A stretch of 8,406 nucleotides of DNA, taken from assembly GCA_002900555.1 (NCBI GenBank), contig MUGD01000083.1, positions 1-8,406 on the forward strand, written 5' to 3'. The notes below the pieces were generated by a model. It saw only the letters and a list, made by a program, of their open reading frames with translations, was not told the DNA's origin and ran no database searches. This DNA is from Thermoplasmata archaeon M9B2D. GTDB taxonomy: Archaea; Thermoplasmatota; E2; DHVEG-1. Shown piece after piece: positions 1 through 5,326 of this stretch. Position 1 is the stretch's first letter. Every line of letters begins with the position of its first letter. Made by a program: the position numbers and the translations under genes.

Positions 1-129
1 GAAGGAGAGGTATCCTTGTTCATATTATCCCCCTATGACCAGGGAAGGAACAGACTTTTGTGTTGCCTCCGTACTTCCCTTTTCCTCCAAAACGATTCCC
101 TTTTCGGTTCATCGGGTTGATTCGTATCA

Positions 130-165
130 CAAACCATCTGGTTTGCATTCTAATCTTTTTTTTTT
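130..165 (+). terminator. Hairpin plus oligo-T terminator
   Basis: A perfect stem CAAACC / GGTTTG (130-135 with 140-145, tetraloop ATCT) is followed ten bases later by a run of ten T (156-165). This looks like a terminator for plus-strand transcription entering from the left of the window. Oligo-T alone is enough for many archaeal terminators; the hairpin adds support. No upstream gene can be identified from the 120 bases available. Confidence 0.5.
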
Positions 166-245
166 CTTATAAAAAGGATTGCCTTACCTGTGGGGGGGGT
201 TTTGGTTTACCCCAAGGGTTTTTCCCTGTCTTTTCCCCACAAAGA

Positions 246-279
246 TTTAATATGAAAACAATTTATTACAACAACGGAG
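246..279 (+). promoter_or_regulatory. A-box promoter and SD for the gene at 289
   Basis: TTTAATAT (246-253) is an archaeal A-box-like sequence centred about 40 bp before the ATG. GGAG at 276-279 lies nine bases before the start. Transcription would begin near 272-276, giving a very short leader. The same arrangement (A-box about 38 bp before the ATG, then SD) recurs before the gene at 966. Confidence 0.5.
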
Positions 280-288
280 CGACGTGAG

Positions 289-537
289 ATGGACGCATGG
301 GAATATATTATTATCCTATTCTGGGCAACCATTATTCTTGTCCTTTCCATTGGAATATACCTCTATATGACCAATCGAAAAATATCTCAGAAATTGGAAA
401 GAATGCAACAGAAGCTGAATGCGGATCGTCGTACAATTCAACAAATGAAAAAATCCAAAGACGAACGGGTGCAAAAGCTTCTTGAGATTCAAAGTTCAGT
501 TGACAAGATGATAGAAGAAGATAGAAAAATAGTGTAA
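289..537 (+). CDS. Small single-pass membrane protein with coiled coil
   Basis: The product is an 82-residue protein of unrecognised family. Residues about 6-28 form one strong hydrophobic helix rich in Ile, Leu, Trp and Tyr, followed by the basic TNRK turn. From about residue 33 to the end it is a charged, Lys/Glu/Gln-rich helix with heptad-like spacing of hydrophobics (LERMQQKL, VQKLLEI, VDKMIEE), so a coiled coil is likely. The basic residues after the helix suggest that the C-terminal coil lies in the cytoplasm. Such proteins often act as membrane anchors or oligomerising partners; I cannot name a function. The start is supported by GGAG nine bases upstream and an A-box at 246-253. It appears monocistronic: the downstream region has no convincing coupled gene apart from a 25-codon ORF overlapping the stop. 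Confidence 0.8.
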   Translation: MDAWEYIIILFWATIILVLSIGIYLYMTNRKISQKLERMQQKLNADRRTIQQMKKSKDERVQKLLEIQSSVDKMIEEDRKIV

Positions 538-593
538 TGGATGATGCGTTGGTTGTTGTTGATTCTTCGTTACATTTTTTTGAAACGACACTT

Positions 594-614
594 CATCATT
601 TGATATTCGAATGA
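594..614. repeat. Copy 1 of a near-repeat with core TTTGATATTCGAA
   Basis: Bases 594-614 match 5702-5722 at 19 of 21 positions, with the 13-base core TTTGATATTCGAA identical. This copy sits about 45-65 bp before the structured element and the 36-codon ORF. The core holds the palindrome TTCGAA. It may be a regulator site or a chance match in AT-rich DNA. Confidence 0.25.
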
Positions 615-658
615 GTAGTATTGATAAAAGTAGGAGTGATGAGGTTCTGAGAAGAATG

Positions 659-761
659 GTTTTTTTTATGGTGTGGGGTCTGTGAGGAGGTGAGGAGAGA
701 ATGGATAAAGTTGGAGAAAATCGCCTCGTAAAACGGAATAATCCAGACCCCACAAAAAAAC
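659..761 (+). promoter_or_regulatory. Structured leader that can hide a Shine-Dalgarno
   Basis: Two nested stems can be drawn by eye. The outer stem pairs 672-682 (TGTGGGGTCTG) with 744-754 (CAGACCCCACA), 11 bp without mismatch. Outside it, after a bulge, a T run (660-667) can pair with an A run (755-760). The inner stem pairs 687-693 (GAGGTGA) with 721-727 (TCGCCTC), 7 bp with one G-U. The inner 5' arm is the core of the perfect Shine-Dalgarno GGAGGTGA at 686-693, so in RNA the ribosome-binding site would be buried and the ATG at 701 would sit in the 27-base loop. This fits a translation switch or RNA thermometer, or alternatively a structured non-coding RNA. It matches no riboswitch class I know. 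A weak A-box (TTGATAAAA, 621-629) would start transcription close to 650. Confidence 0.45.
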
Positions 762-811
762 AAATAATACCCTGGTTAATAAAGTTTTTTATCAAAAGCA
801 GCAGACTGTAG
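701..811 (+). CDS. 36-residue cationic amphipathic microprotein (candidate)
   Basis: An ATG lies seven bases after GGAGGTGA (686-693), the full archaeal Shine-Dalgarno and by far the best ribosome-binding site in the window. The reading frame runs 36 codons to TAG at 809-811. The N-terminal half is polar and charged (MDKVGENRLVKRNNPDPTKK); the C-terminal half (about residues 21-36) alternates hydrophobic and basic residues around IIPWLIKFFIK, so it could form a membrane-binding amphipathic helix. The start codon and ribosome-binding site lie inside the structured element at 659-761. A stem-loop follows right after the stop (812-855). Its family is unknown; a small membrane-active peptide, a toxin-like peptide or a regulatory leader peptide are possible. 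The strong Shine-Dalgarno is the main reason to believe it is translated; the alternative is that the stretch is only a structured RNA. Confidence 0.45.
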   Translation: MDKVGENRLVKRNNPDPTKKQIIPWLIKFFIKSSRL

Positions 812-855
812 TTCTGTCTTATCTTTACGATTTATAACAAATAAGAAGAACAGAA
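812..855 (+). terminator. Bulged stem-loop after the 36-codon ORF
   Basis: TTCTGT (812-817) pairs with ACAGAA (850-855) and CTTAT (818-822) with ATAAG (841-845); four unpaired bases (846-849) bulge on the right arm. The loop is 18 bases. It begins directly after the TAG stop at 809-811. There is no T run behind it, so termination is uncertain; it may be a 3' stabiliser. The loop also contains TTTATAA (831-837), which could instead serve as an A-box. Confidence 0.25.
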
Positions 856-920
856 ACAAAACACGATGGTTGAAATACGATTGTTGTTTTTGTTATGATT
901 GTTACAAATATACGGCGAAA

Positions 921-960
921 AAATTAAATATGCGGGATGCATTGATATTGAATTGGAGGA
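921..960 (+). promoter_or_regulatory. A-box and SD that fix the start at 966
   Basis: AAATTAAATAT (921-931) is an A-box-like element about 38 bp before ATG 966, and GGAGGA (955-960) is a good Shine-Dalgarno five bases before it. The frame is open further upstream to a TTG at 870, but that extension would include the promoter and encodes a Cys/Tyr-rich stretch unlike a signal peptide, so 966 is the start. Confidence 0.65.
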
Positions 961-965
961 ATCTT

Positions 966-1961
966 ATGCAAAAACTTGTTCCACTTTTTATAGTGGGAAT
1001 AGTAGTCCTCTGTGGACTGGAGGCTGGTGCAACACCCTTTACTAAAGGAGAATCAAATGTCCTCTCATGGAAACAAATGCCAACGCCGTCTATTATGCGT
1101 GCTGACGTCCTTGATCAACAACAACCATTGATGGATTGGTTCGGACCAATAGGATCTGGTCCGTTATGGGATCATCTGAATTATATCGTAGCACAGACGT
1201 TTACCCCGACCATGCCGATACTGACGAGGGTTGAGTTGATGATTGGGAAAAACATCACAACCACCTATGATTATACCGTTGTTATCCGTGATGCCTTAAA
1301 CGGTACGGACCTTACCAGCGCAAGTGTGCCTGCCGCACAAATCACCACAGAGAATTTCAGTTGGATAGAATTTGACTTCCCGGATATCGCCGTGTCACCA
1401 GGCAATACATATTATCTTGTGTCCTTCACACAGAATGCGACCGATAACTGGTATGCATGGGGCTTGAAAGTTGGTGATGTCTATCCAAATGGGACCATCT
1501 ATTTCACGGTTAACGATGGGGCGAACTGGTCTGAGGAACCAGATGGTGACATGACCTTTATGACCTACGGAAGAGAAAACATACCACCAAATGAGCCACT
1601 GATACAAGGAGAGACGGATGGGAAAATACGCGTTGAATATCCCTATAATTTCTCAACAGACGACCTTGATGGAGATGACGTGTATTACTGGATCGAATGG
1701 GGGGACGACAGCCCTGCGGAAGAATGGATTGGACCGTATGCATCCGGTGATGTCATTATCGTGAAACATACGTTTATGAAGAAGGGGACGTACCAGATAA
1801 AAGCAAAGGCAAAAGACACCGCTGGTGCGGAGAGTGCATGGGGGTATCTTGAAGTAACAATGCCAAAGAACAGCGCTATTGTTCCTAGCTTCTTGTTACA
1901 AGAGTTGTTCGAGCGGTTCCCGCGCATCTTTCCATTACTCCGATATCTCTTGGGTGAGTAA
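966..1961 (+). CDS. Secreted beta-sandwich and PKD-like domain protein
   Basis: The 331-residue product begins with a classical signal peptide (residues 1-23, KLVP then a hydrophobic core, probable cleavage after LEAGA). Residues about 70-200 look like an all-beta jelly-roll module of the type that opens with an AQTFTP motif and carries VELMI, YTVVIRD and YYLVSF strands; such modules often bind carbohydrate or act as spacers. Residues about 205-298 are a PKD/Ig-like domain with the hallmarks PPNEPLIQG, DLDGDDVYYWIEWGDDSP, HTFMKKGTYQIKAKAKD and WGYLEVTMPKN. The last 33 residues (299-331) form an FP-rich tail (FERFPRIFPLLRYLLGE) that I take to be a surface-retention segment by inference. At least seven Asn-X-Ser/Thr sequons fit an N-glycosylated archaeal surface protein. 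The gene stands alone, with its own promoter and an oligo-T terminator (1971-1987). The exact ligand is unknown. Confidence 0.85.
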   Translation: MQKLVPLFIVGIVVLCGLEAGATPFTKGESNVLSWKQMPTPSIMRADVLDQQQPLMDWFGPIGSGPLWDHLNYIVAQTFTPTMPILTRVELMIGKNITTTYDYTVVIRDALNGTDLTSASVPAAQITTENFSWIEFDFPDIAVSPGNTYYLVSFTQNATDNWYAWGLKVGDVYPNGTIYFTVNDGANWSEEPDGDMTFMTYGRENIPPNEPLIQGETDGKIRVEYPYNFSTDDLDGDDVYYWIEWGDDSPAEEWIGPYASGDVIIVKHTFMKKGTYQIKAKAKDTAGAESAWGYLEVTMPKNSAIVPSFLLQELFERFPRIFPLLRYLLGE

Positions 1962-1970
1962 CCCTCCACC

Positions 1971-1987
1971 TTTTTCTATTTTTTTTT
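1971..1987 (+). terminator. Oligo-T terminator
   Basis: Two T runs (five T at 1971-1975, nine T at 1979-1987) begin ten bases after the stop of the PKD-like protein gene. Oligo-T runs are the usual archaeal termination signal; no hairpin is visible. A second T run (2071-2079) lies further on. Confidence 0.55.
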
Positions 1988-2120
1988 CCCGTGACATCTT
2001 TAAAGAGTTCAATGGTTGCCTCAAGAATGTTTCCGTTTTCTTGTATATAACGATATTCTCTCCGGGTATCTTGTTTTTTTTAGGATTAAAAAAAAGTCAA
2101 ATCGTGATAATACCAACATA

Positions 2121-2155
2121 TCTTTATTAACAACGAAAGACAAATAAGAACATAT
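2121..2155 (+). promoter_or_regulatory. A-box of a probably leaderless gene
   Basis: CTTTATTAAC (2122-2131) lies about 30 bp before ATG 2156, close to the archaeal A-box-to-transcription-start distance. There is no Shine-Dalgarno (the bases before the ATG are AAATAAGAACATAT). Together these point to a leaderless or nearly leaderless transcript, unlike the other genes in the window. Confidence 0.45.
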
Positions 2156-2407
2156 ATGGGAGAGAGTACAAATAAAAAGGATTTGGGATACTATAGCATC
2201 GAGATCATAAAGGATGGAGAGGGAAGCCCGTTAGTGATTGTGAAATTTAAAAGCGAAGGCAAAAATCACTGGACAAAAAATCATAGTTGGTGTCCGACCC
2301 TTGCAGAACTGGAATTCTTGTATAAGACTACCAAAATAATGGAAAAGAATACGGCAAAAATCCCTTCCACAAAACCTGCGTTTGTTTCAGTGACTGAGGA
2401 TCAGTGA
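2156..2407 (+). CDS. Small soluble hypothetical protein
   Basis: This 83-residue protein has no signal peptide or membrane segment. The first half has alternating strands (YYSIEIIKDG, PLVIVKFKSEG), then a Trp/His stretch (HWTKNHSWCPTLAELEFLYKTT) with a predicted helix, and a polar tail rich in Lys, Thr and Pro. The compact beta-beta-alpha arrangement and conserved-looking WCPTLAEL motif suggest a real, folded small domain, possibly a nucleic-acid- or protein-binding adaptor, but I do not recognise the family. The start is the first ATG behind an A-box, without Shine-Dalgarno. A GTG start of a weak downstream ORF overlaps its TGA stop (GTGA at 2404-2407). Confidence 0.7.
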   Translation: MGESTNKKDLGYYSIEIIKDGEGSPLVIVKFKSEGKNHWTKNHSWCPTLAELEFLYKTTKIMEKNTAKIPSTKPAFVSVTEDQ

Positions 2408-2607
2408 CGCCTGTAGAGAGGAAAAAAAGCTGTCACATGCTCATGTCCATAGAAACCAGATTGACTTTATCCACCCTTATCGTCGGATGGGTCTACTCAT
2501 CAATTATTCTTTTTTTTAAAAAAATGGATGATATTCCTCCAACAATCGTGATAGATTACTTCGCTATGACAGCGAGTTATCGTTCGTCATCACAGCGGAA
2601 GCAGTAA
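2404..2607 (+). CDS. Possible small membrane protein overlapping the previous stop
   Basis: A 67-codon frame opens with GTG at 2404, overlapping the preceding TGA in a GTGA arrangement that could allow translational coupling; GAGG lies four bases upstream. ATGs at 2437 and 2443 are alternative starts. The sequence holds one hydrophobic segment (LSTLIVGWVYSSIILFF) followed by KK. Against it: a T8A7 tract crosses the frame at 2510-2524, the C-terminal third is low in character, and its last 31 bases lie antisense to the zinc-ribbon gene at 2577-2723. I regard it as doubtful. Confidence 0.25.
   Translation: MTPVERKKSCHMLMSIETRLTLSTLIVGWVYSSIILFFKKMDDIPPTIVIDYFAMTASYRSSSQRKQ
2510..2524. terminator. 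T8A7 tract, possible two-way terminator
   Basis: Eight T (2510-2517) followed directly by seven A (2518-2524) give an oligo-T run on both strands. On the plus strand it lies about 100 bases after the hypothetical gene ending at 2407; on the minus strand about 50 bases after the zinc-ribbon gene ending at 2577. If the weak ORF at 2404-2607 were real the tract would be inside it, which counts against that ORF. Confidence 0.35.
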
Positions 2608-2723
2608 TACCGTTCGAAATCGTAACTTACCGTTTTTTCGTTTTTACCGAATTTTCTTCCACAGCCAGAACAATTCAATGCTGTCAGGAGAATTATGTGT
2701 ATCATATTTTTGTTCGTTTTCAT
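2577..2723 (-). CDS. 48-residue zinc-ribbon microprotein
   Basis: The minus strand encodes a 48-residue protein with two zinc knuckles: CSGCG (Cys18 and Cys21) and CFRC (Cys41 and Cys44), separated by 19 residues rich in Lys, Tyr and charged residues. Two CxxC pairs at this spacing are typical of a four-cysteine zinc ribbon. Small zinc-finger proteins with CPxCG-like knuckles are known to be common and functional in archaea, especially haloarchaea. An in-frame TGA directly precedes the ATG at 2723; an internal ATG at 2705 is an alternative start giving 42 residues. There is no clear Shine-Dalgarno, but TATATATAT at 2756-2764 places the transcription start about ten bases before the ATG. A role in transcription, ribosome or RNA binding is inference. 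It is too short for usual gene-calling limits and so easily missed. Confidence 0.65.
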   Translation of the reverse strand: MKTNKNMIHIILLTALNCSGCGRKFGKNEKTVSYDFERYYCFRCDDER

Positions 2724-2755
2724 CGATCATCATAGATGGGCATTGCTATTTACAG

Positions 2756-2764
2756 TATATATAT
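2756..2764 (-). promoter_or_regulatory. A-box for the zinc-ribbon gene
   Basis: TATATATAT centred about 37 bp before the minus-strand ATG at 2723. It is the only strong TATA-like element between the zinc-ribbon gene and the end of the beta-propeller gene at 2843, and it would give the zinc-ribbon gene its own transcript. Confidence 0.4.
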
Positions 2765-2842
2765 TCTGAGAAAATGTTTGGTAAATTCCGAATAAAAAGT
2801 CATCAGGAAATACGAGATTAGGATACGGTCATGAAATTTTTT

Positions 2843-4588
2843 TTAATGGACCCCGAAGAGGAAGAATAGGAAAATGTGCCCACTTGCGTCCTTTGTTTCA
2901 GATACCCCCTCATCACAGGTCACACAAACGGTTATGGTGATTCTGCCTAATCCGATAATGAGCCGTTCTGTTGTAACATGTACTGTTTCTGTGACCGCAA
3001 GAACCGGTATCATCCCCGTGGTGCTGACATTGACGCGTCCGAAAATCCCGCCACTTACCGTAATGATCCAGCTGAGGTTTGTTGCGTTTCTCTCCCCGAT
3101 GTTCGTCACAGTCGCAGTGATTTTCGTTTTATCGCTTGCAACAGAGATATTAATTGATGGTTTTGGTGTTCGGTATGCATGCATTGTCGTCCCAGTGCCG
3201 CACACCAGAAGGGTTCCTTCATCTCCAAGAACTGGACCGCCGATGTTGATGTTGGGAACACTGACGTTCCAAAGTGAGATAAGATCATTGGTAAAGACCG
3301 TCAATTTGCCGTCAGAGAAGCCGCCGTTTGAGAAATACACGGTTCCGTCCGCATCAACAGCAAAGTGGGGAGAGAGGTACGTGTACTCTGGGTTTCCGAT
3401 AAGCTCACTTTCGGCGGTTACAGATCCGTTTGAATCGATTTTTCCGATGCGTGGTCCTGGAAGGATGCAATAGACGTCTCCGTCAGGGGCAACTGCAAAC
3501 TCGGAAAACGTAGTCCAGGCACATGCATGATGCCATTTCTCGATAAAACTAGTTCCGGTGTCGGTAAACGCGTAGAAATAATCGACTGCGGGGTTGTTCT
3601 GCGTCCTGCTTAGGTAAATCGTTCCATCGGGGCCGACCATAGGCGTATTTTGCAACGTAAACCCTGGCATCACCGGGCTAGCGTACAGCTCTTGACCCGT
3701 GGTAAGGTCATATCGTACAATAATATGCCCTCCCCCAGTAACATCAGCGATATAAAACGCATCTTCATAGATTGCACCACCGCAACTCCCTGAGACTGAC
3801 CCGACACGGGCGGAGTGCCAGACGGTTTGCCCGTCTTCTGCGTTGATCCGCCAGATGTCTGTAAATGAGGCGATCACCGGGTCACCATCTGGGGCGAACA
3901 CCACACCATCATACGGCCCTGCATCAATGAGGTCCATGGATACCCAGAGAATCTCCCCTGTCTCTGAATCAAGACAATAGAGATTGTCATCGACTGATGC
4001 CCCGTTTCCAGATCGGGAGGCATAGACATGACCATTTTTTACACCTGCAATCCATGTTGTCCAATCATTGGTGTGATAGGGGATGTGCTGCTCCCATAGC
4101 ATTGCGCCCGTGGAAAGATCCATTGCAATAACTGGTGAGTCATTCACTGAACCAGGCCATCCTGCTTGCCTGATGACAAAGAGTCGGTTTCCCTCGGTGA
4201 CGGGAAGCCAGGAGATAATCGAGCTTTTCGCACCTGACCAGAGGAGATCTGCAGAGAGTGGACCGGTGGTCTCTGATTGTCCATTTCGCTGTGCGTTTCC
4301 CCCGGAATTACTCCAGTCATTTCCCTCGTTCGTCCCTTTAGATGCTTGCGATTGTAATGAAGGAGTATGTGTAAAATAGGTGAAATACGGTGATTCGTGA
4401 TGCGTTTGTAAGGGATTATGTAGCCCTACTGGTGTAGTAATACTATTTTGTCCAGGTGCATTTGTCTGAGAACGAGGGATAAGAAAGCATGTCTCGCTTG
4501 GCTGCGTTACCATTGCGTTTCCTGGCAGTACGAGTAAACAAACGCATGCTTGGAGCAGTATGAATGTAGAGAGTGTTTTTTTATTCAT
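2843..4588 (-). CDS. Secreted PQQ-like beta-propeller protein with CARDB-like tail
   Basis: The 581-residue product has a signal peptide (residues 1-25, probable cleavage after LPGNA), a linker of about 60 residues, then a PQQ-type (BamB-like) beta-propeller from about 88 to 475. Blade ends are recognisable: AMDLSTGAMLWEQ (155-167), CLDSETGEILWVS (205-217), RINAEDGQTVWHS (247-259), RYDLTTGQELYAS (292-304), then more divergent copies near 340-354, 383-394 and 431-443, so seven or eight blades. Residues about 477-570 are an Ig-like CARDB-type domain (INISVASDKTKITATVTNIG). It ends in a short hydrophobic segment, IFLFFLFGVH (572-581). Propellers of this type usually act in protein binding or scaffolding; there is no sign of the quinone-enzyme active site, so an enzyme is unlikely. 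The start has a moderate Shine-Dalgarno (AGGTAGGA, 4598-4605) nine bases upstream. Confidence 0.9.
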   Translation of the reverse strand: MNKKTLSTFILLQACVCLLVLPGNAMVTQPSETCFLIPRSQTNAPGQNSITTPVGLHNPLQTHHESPYFTYFTHTPSLQSQASKGTNEGNDWSNSGGNAQRNGQSETTGPLSADLLWSGAKSSIISWLPVTEGNRLFVIRQAGWPGSVNDSPVIAMDLSTGAMLWEQHIPYHTNDWTTWIAGVKNGHVYASRSGNGASVDDNLYCLDSETGEILWVSMDLIDAGPYDGVVFAPDGDPVIASFTDIWRINAEDGQTVWHSARVGSVSGSCGGAIYEDAFYIADVTGGGHIIVRYDLTTGQELYASPVMPGFTLQNTPMVGPDGTIYLSRTQNNPAVDYFYAFTDTGTSFIEKWHHACAWTTFSEFAVAPDGDVYCILPGPRIGKIDSNGSVTAESELIGNPEYTYLSPHFAVDADGTVYFSNGGFSDGKLTVFTNDLISLWNVSVPNINIGGPVLGDEGTLLVCGTGTTMHAYRTPKPSINISVASDKTKITATVTNIGERNATNLSWIITVSGGIFGRVNVSTTGMIPVLAVTETVHVTTERLIIGLGRITITVCVTCDEGVSETKDASGHIFLFFLFGVH

Positions 4589-4597
4589 ATGTAATGG

Positions 4598-4649
4598 TCC
4601 TACCTGATTACCACAGGTGTACTAGAATTATCCTCTGTTTTTATTTAAA
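4598..4649 (-). promoter_or_regulatory. Promoter and SD of the beta-propeller gene
   Basis: Read on the minus strand, TTTAAATAA (4641-4649) is an A-box about 57 bp before the ATG at 4588, predicting a start near 4620 and a leader of some 30 bases with AGGTAGGA (4598-4605). The gap to the lipoprotein gene at 4726 is 137 bases and contains this promoter, so the two minus-strand genes are probably separate transcripts. Confidence 0.5.
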
Positions 4650-4725
4650 TCTTTGGAAAAGATAGAAATTGGCGATAAATAATTTTTTTCGCCTACTTTC
4701 TTTTTGTTAACAACCCAAATGTGCT

Positions 4726-5109
4726 CTATTGTTTTTGTAGTATGTATGACTTGCTGGAATCACGGTCTGTAAGTGTAAGTACTGTATTTTCCTCTGAGAA
4801 TTTGTAGGTATAGCTTTTTGGAGGAGTGAGATAGTCTACTATTTCCACCGTGAGTATCCCACTATTCATTTCCCAGATTCCATCAGTTAGAGAGTAATCC
4901 ACCGGTCCAATTTTGAATTTTACCATAAAGGTGTTATTAAGGGAAAAAGTGATGAGCTTTGGCACATCCGTCCAGATATCCATACTGTTCCATGTTCCAA
5001 CTAGTTTCTCCTCATCGGAAAGAAACAGATTGCTGATTTCATTACATCCACTCAACCCAACACAAGCAAGAATGGCAATGATTCCTATGATAGTAAGTTT
5101 TTTCTTCAT
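4726..5109 (-). CDS. Lipocalin-like lipoprotein
   Basis: The 127-residue precursor starts MKKKLTIIG, has a hydrophobic core, and carries a lipobox LSGC with the modifiable Cys at residue 22. The mature part, from about 35, is all beta: GTWNSM, ITFSLNNTFMVKFKI, GIWEMNSGILTVEIV, YTYKFSEENTVLTLTD, SYILQKQ. This pattern (GTW opening, then a string of antiparallel strands with a LTLTD near the end) resembles lipocalin-like or related small beta-barrel domains seen in exported archaeal and bacterial lipoproteins. It would be tethered to the outer face of the membrane and could bind a small ligand or another surface protein. An ATG ten codons earlier (5139) is in frame but lies at or before the expected transcription start and would put a hydrophilic stretch in front of the signal peptide, so 5109 is chosen. 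Confidence 0.8.
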   Translation of the reverse strand: MKKKLTIIGIIAILACVGLSGCNEISNLFLSDEEKLVGTWNSMDIWTDVPKLITFSLNNTFMVKFKIGPVDYSLTDGIWEMNSGILTVEIVDYLTPPKSYTYKFSEENTVLTLTDRDSSKSYILQKQ

Positions 5110-5146
5110 TTCAAGCTCTTCGCAATGAATAACAGCCATTTCTTTA

Positions 5147-5155
5147 AAAATATAA
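5147..5155 (-). promoter_or_regulatory. A-box of the lipoprotein gene
   Basis: On the minus strand TTATATTTT (5147-5155) lies about 42 bp before ATG 5109. The predicted transcription start near 5125-5128 lies downstream of the alternative ATG at 5139, which supports the shorter protein. Confidence 0.5.
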
Positions 5156-5257
5156 CCGTCGCATTTCGATAATCCAGCTAGATAAAAAGCTTTCTCATAC
5201 TACGGAAGAAGTCATGATGGTACCTAGTGTACTGTATACCGGGAACAGAATTTGTTT

Positions 5258-5263
5258 AAAAAA
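5258..5263 (-). terminator. Oligo-T terminator of the 41-residue membrane ORF
   Basis: Six A on the plus strand read as T6 on the minus strand, about 65 bases after the stop at 5327. It is the first T run of that length downstream. No clear hairpin precedes it. Confidence 0.3.
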
Positions 5264-5326
5264 GTGTTTGTGATGTGATATCCTTTGAGGTGGAAGAGGA
5301 ATACCGGTGTTGCTCGCACGGTGTTG

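Larger units (their letters stand above)
1..288. other. Intergenic region, homopolymer-rich
   Basis: I see no convincing gene here. The stretch holds a hairpin/T10 terminator (130-165), a TATA-like sequence (168-174), a run of eight G (192-199) followed by short G and C runs, and the promoter and ribosome-binding site of the gene at 289. A plus-frame reading of about 75 codons exists, but it is dominated by Phe and Pro from T and C runs and has no ribosome-binding site. Confidence 0.6.

Noticed and set aside
1..23. Possible minus-strand gene start (ATG at 23, MNKDTSP) running off the left edge
   Set aside because: GGGGGA lies just upstream and an in-frame stop precedes the ATG, but only seven codons are visible and no A-box lies at the right distance, so it cannot be supported.
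192..222. G-quadruplex or folded G/C tract
   Set aside because: The G8 run and the later GG and GGG do not give four well-separated G3 tracts, and the GGGG/CCCC pairing is weak; a homopolymer or read-error explanation is simpler.
60..287. 75-codon plus-strand frame
   Set aside because: It is made of Phe/Pro/Gly runs translated from T, C and G homopolymers, crosses the terminator and the promoter of the next gene, and has no ribosome-binding site.
659..761. Miniature transposon (inverted-repeat ends)
   Set aside because: The inverted repeats could be terminal repeats, but there is no target-site duplication I can see and no second copy in the window; the fit to the Shine-Dalgarno makes an RNA structure more likely.
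496..795. 99-codon minus-strand frame
   Set aside because: It lies antisense to the structured element and the end of the 289 gene; its Ser/Phe/Leu/His-rich sequence reflects the purine-rich plus strand.
2874..3473. 199-codon plus-strand frame inside the beta-propeller gene
   Set aside because: It is a shadow of the minus-strand gene, which has a signal peptide and clear propeller blades; the plus-strand frame has no domain signature.
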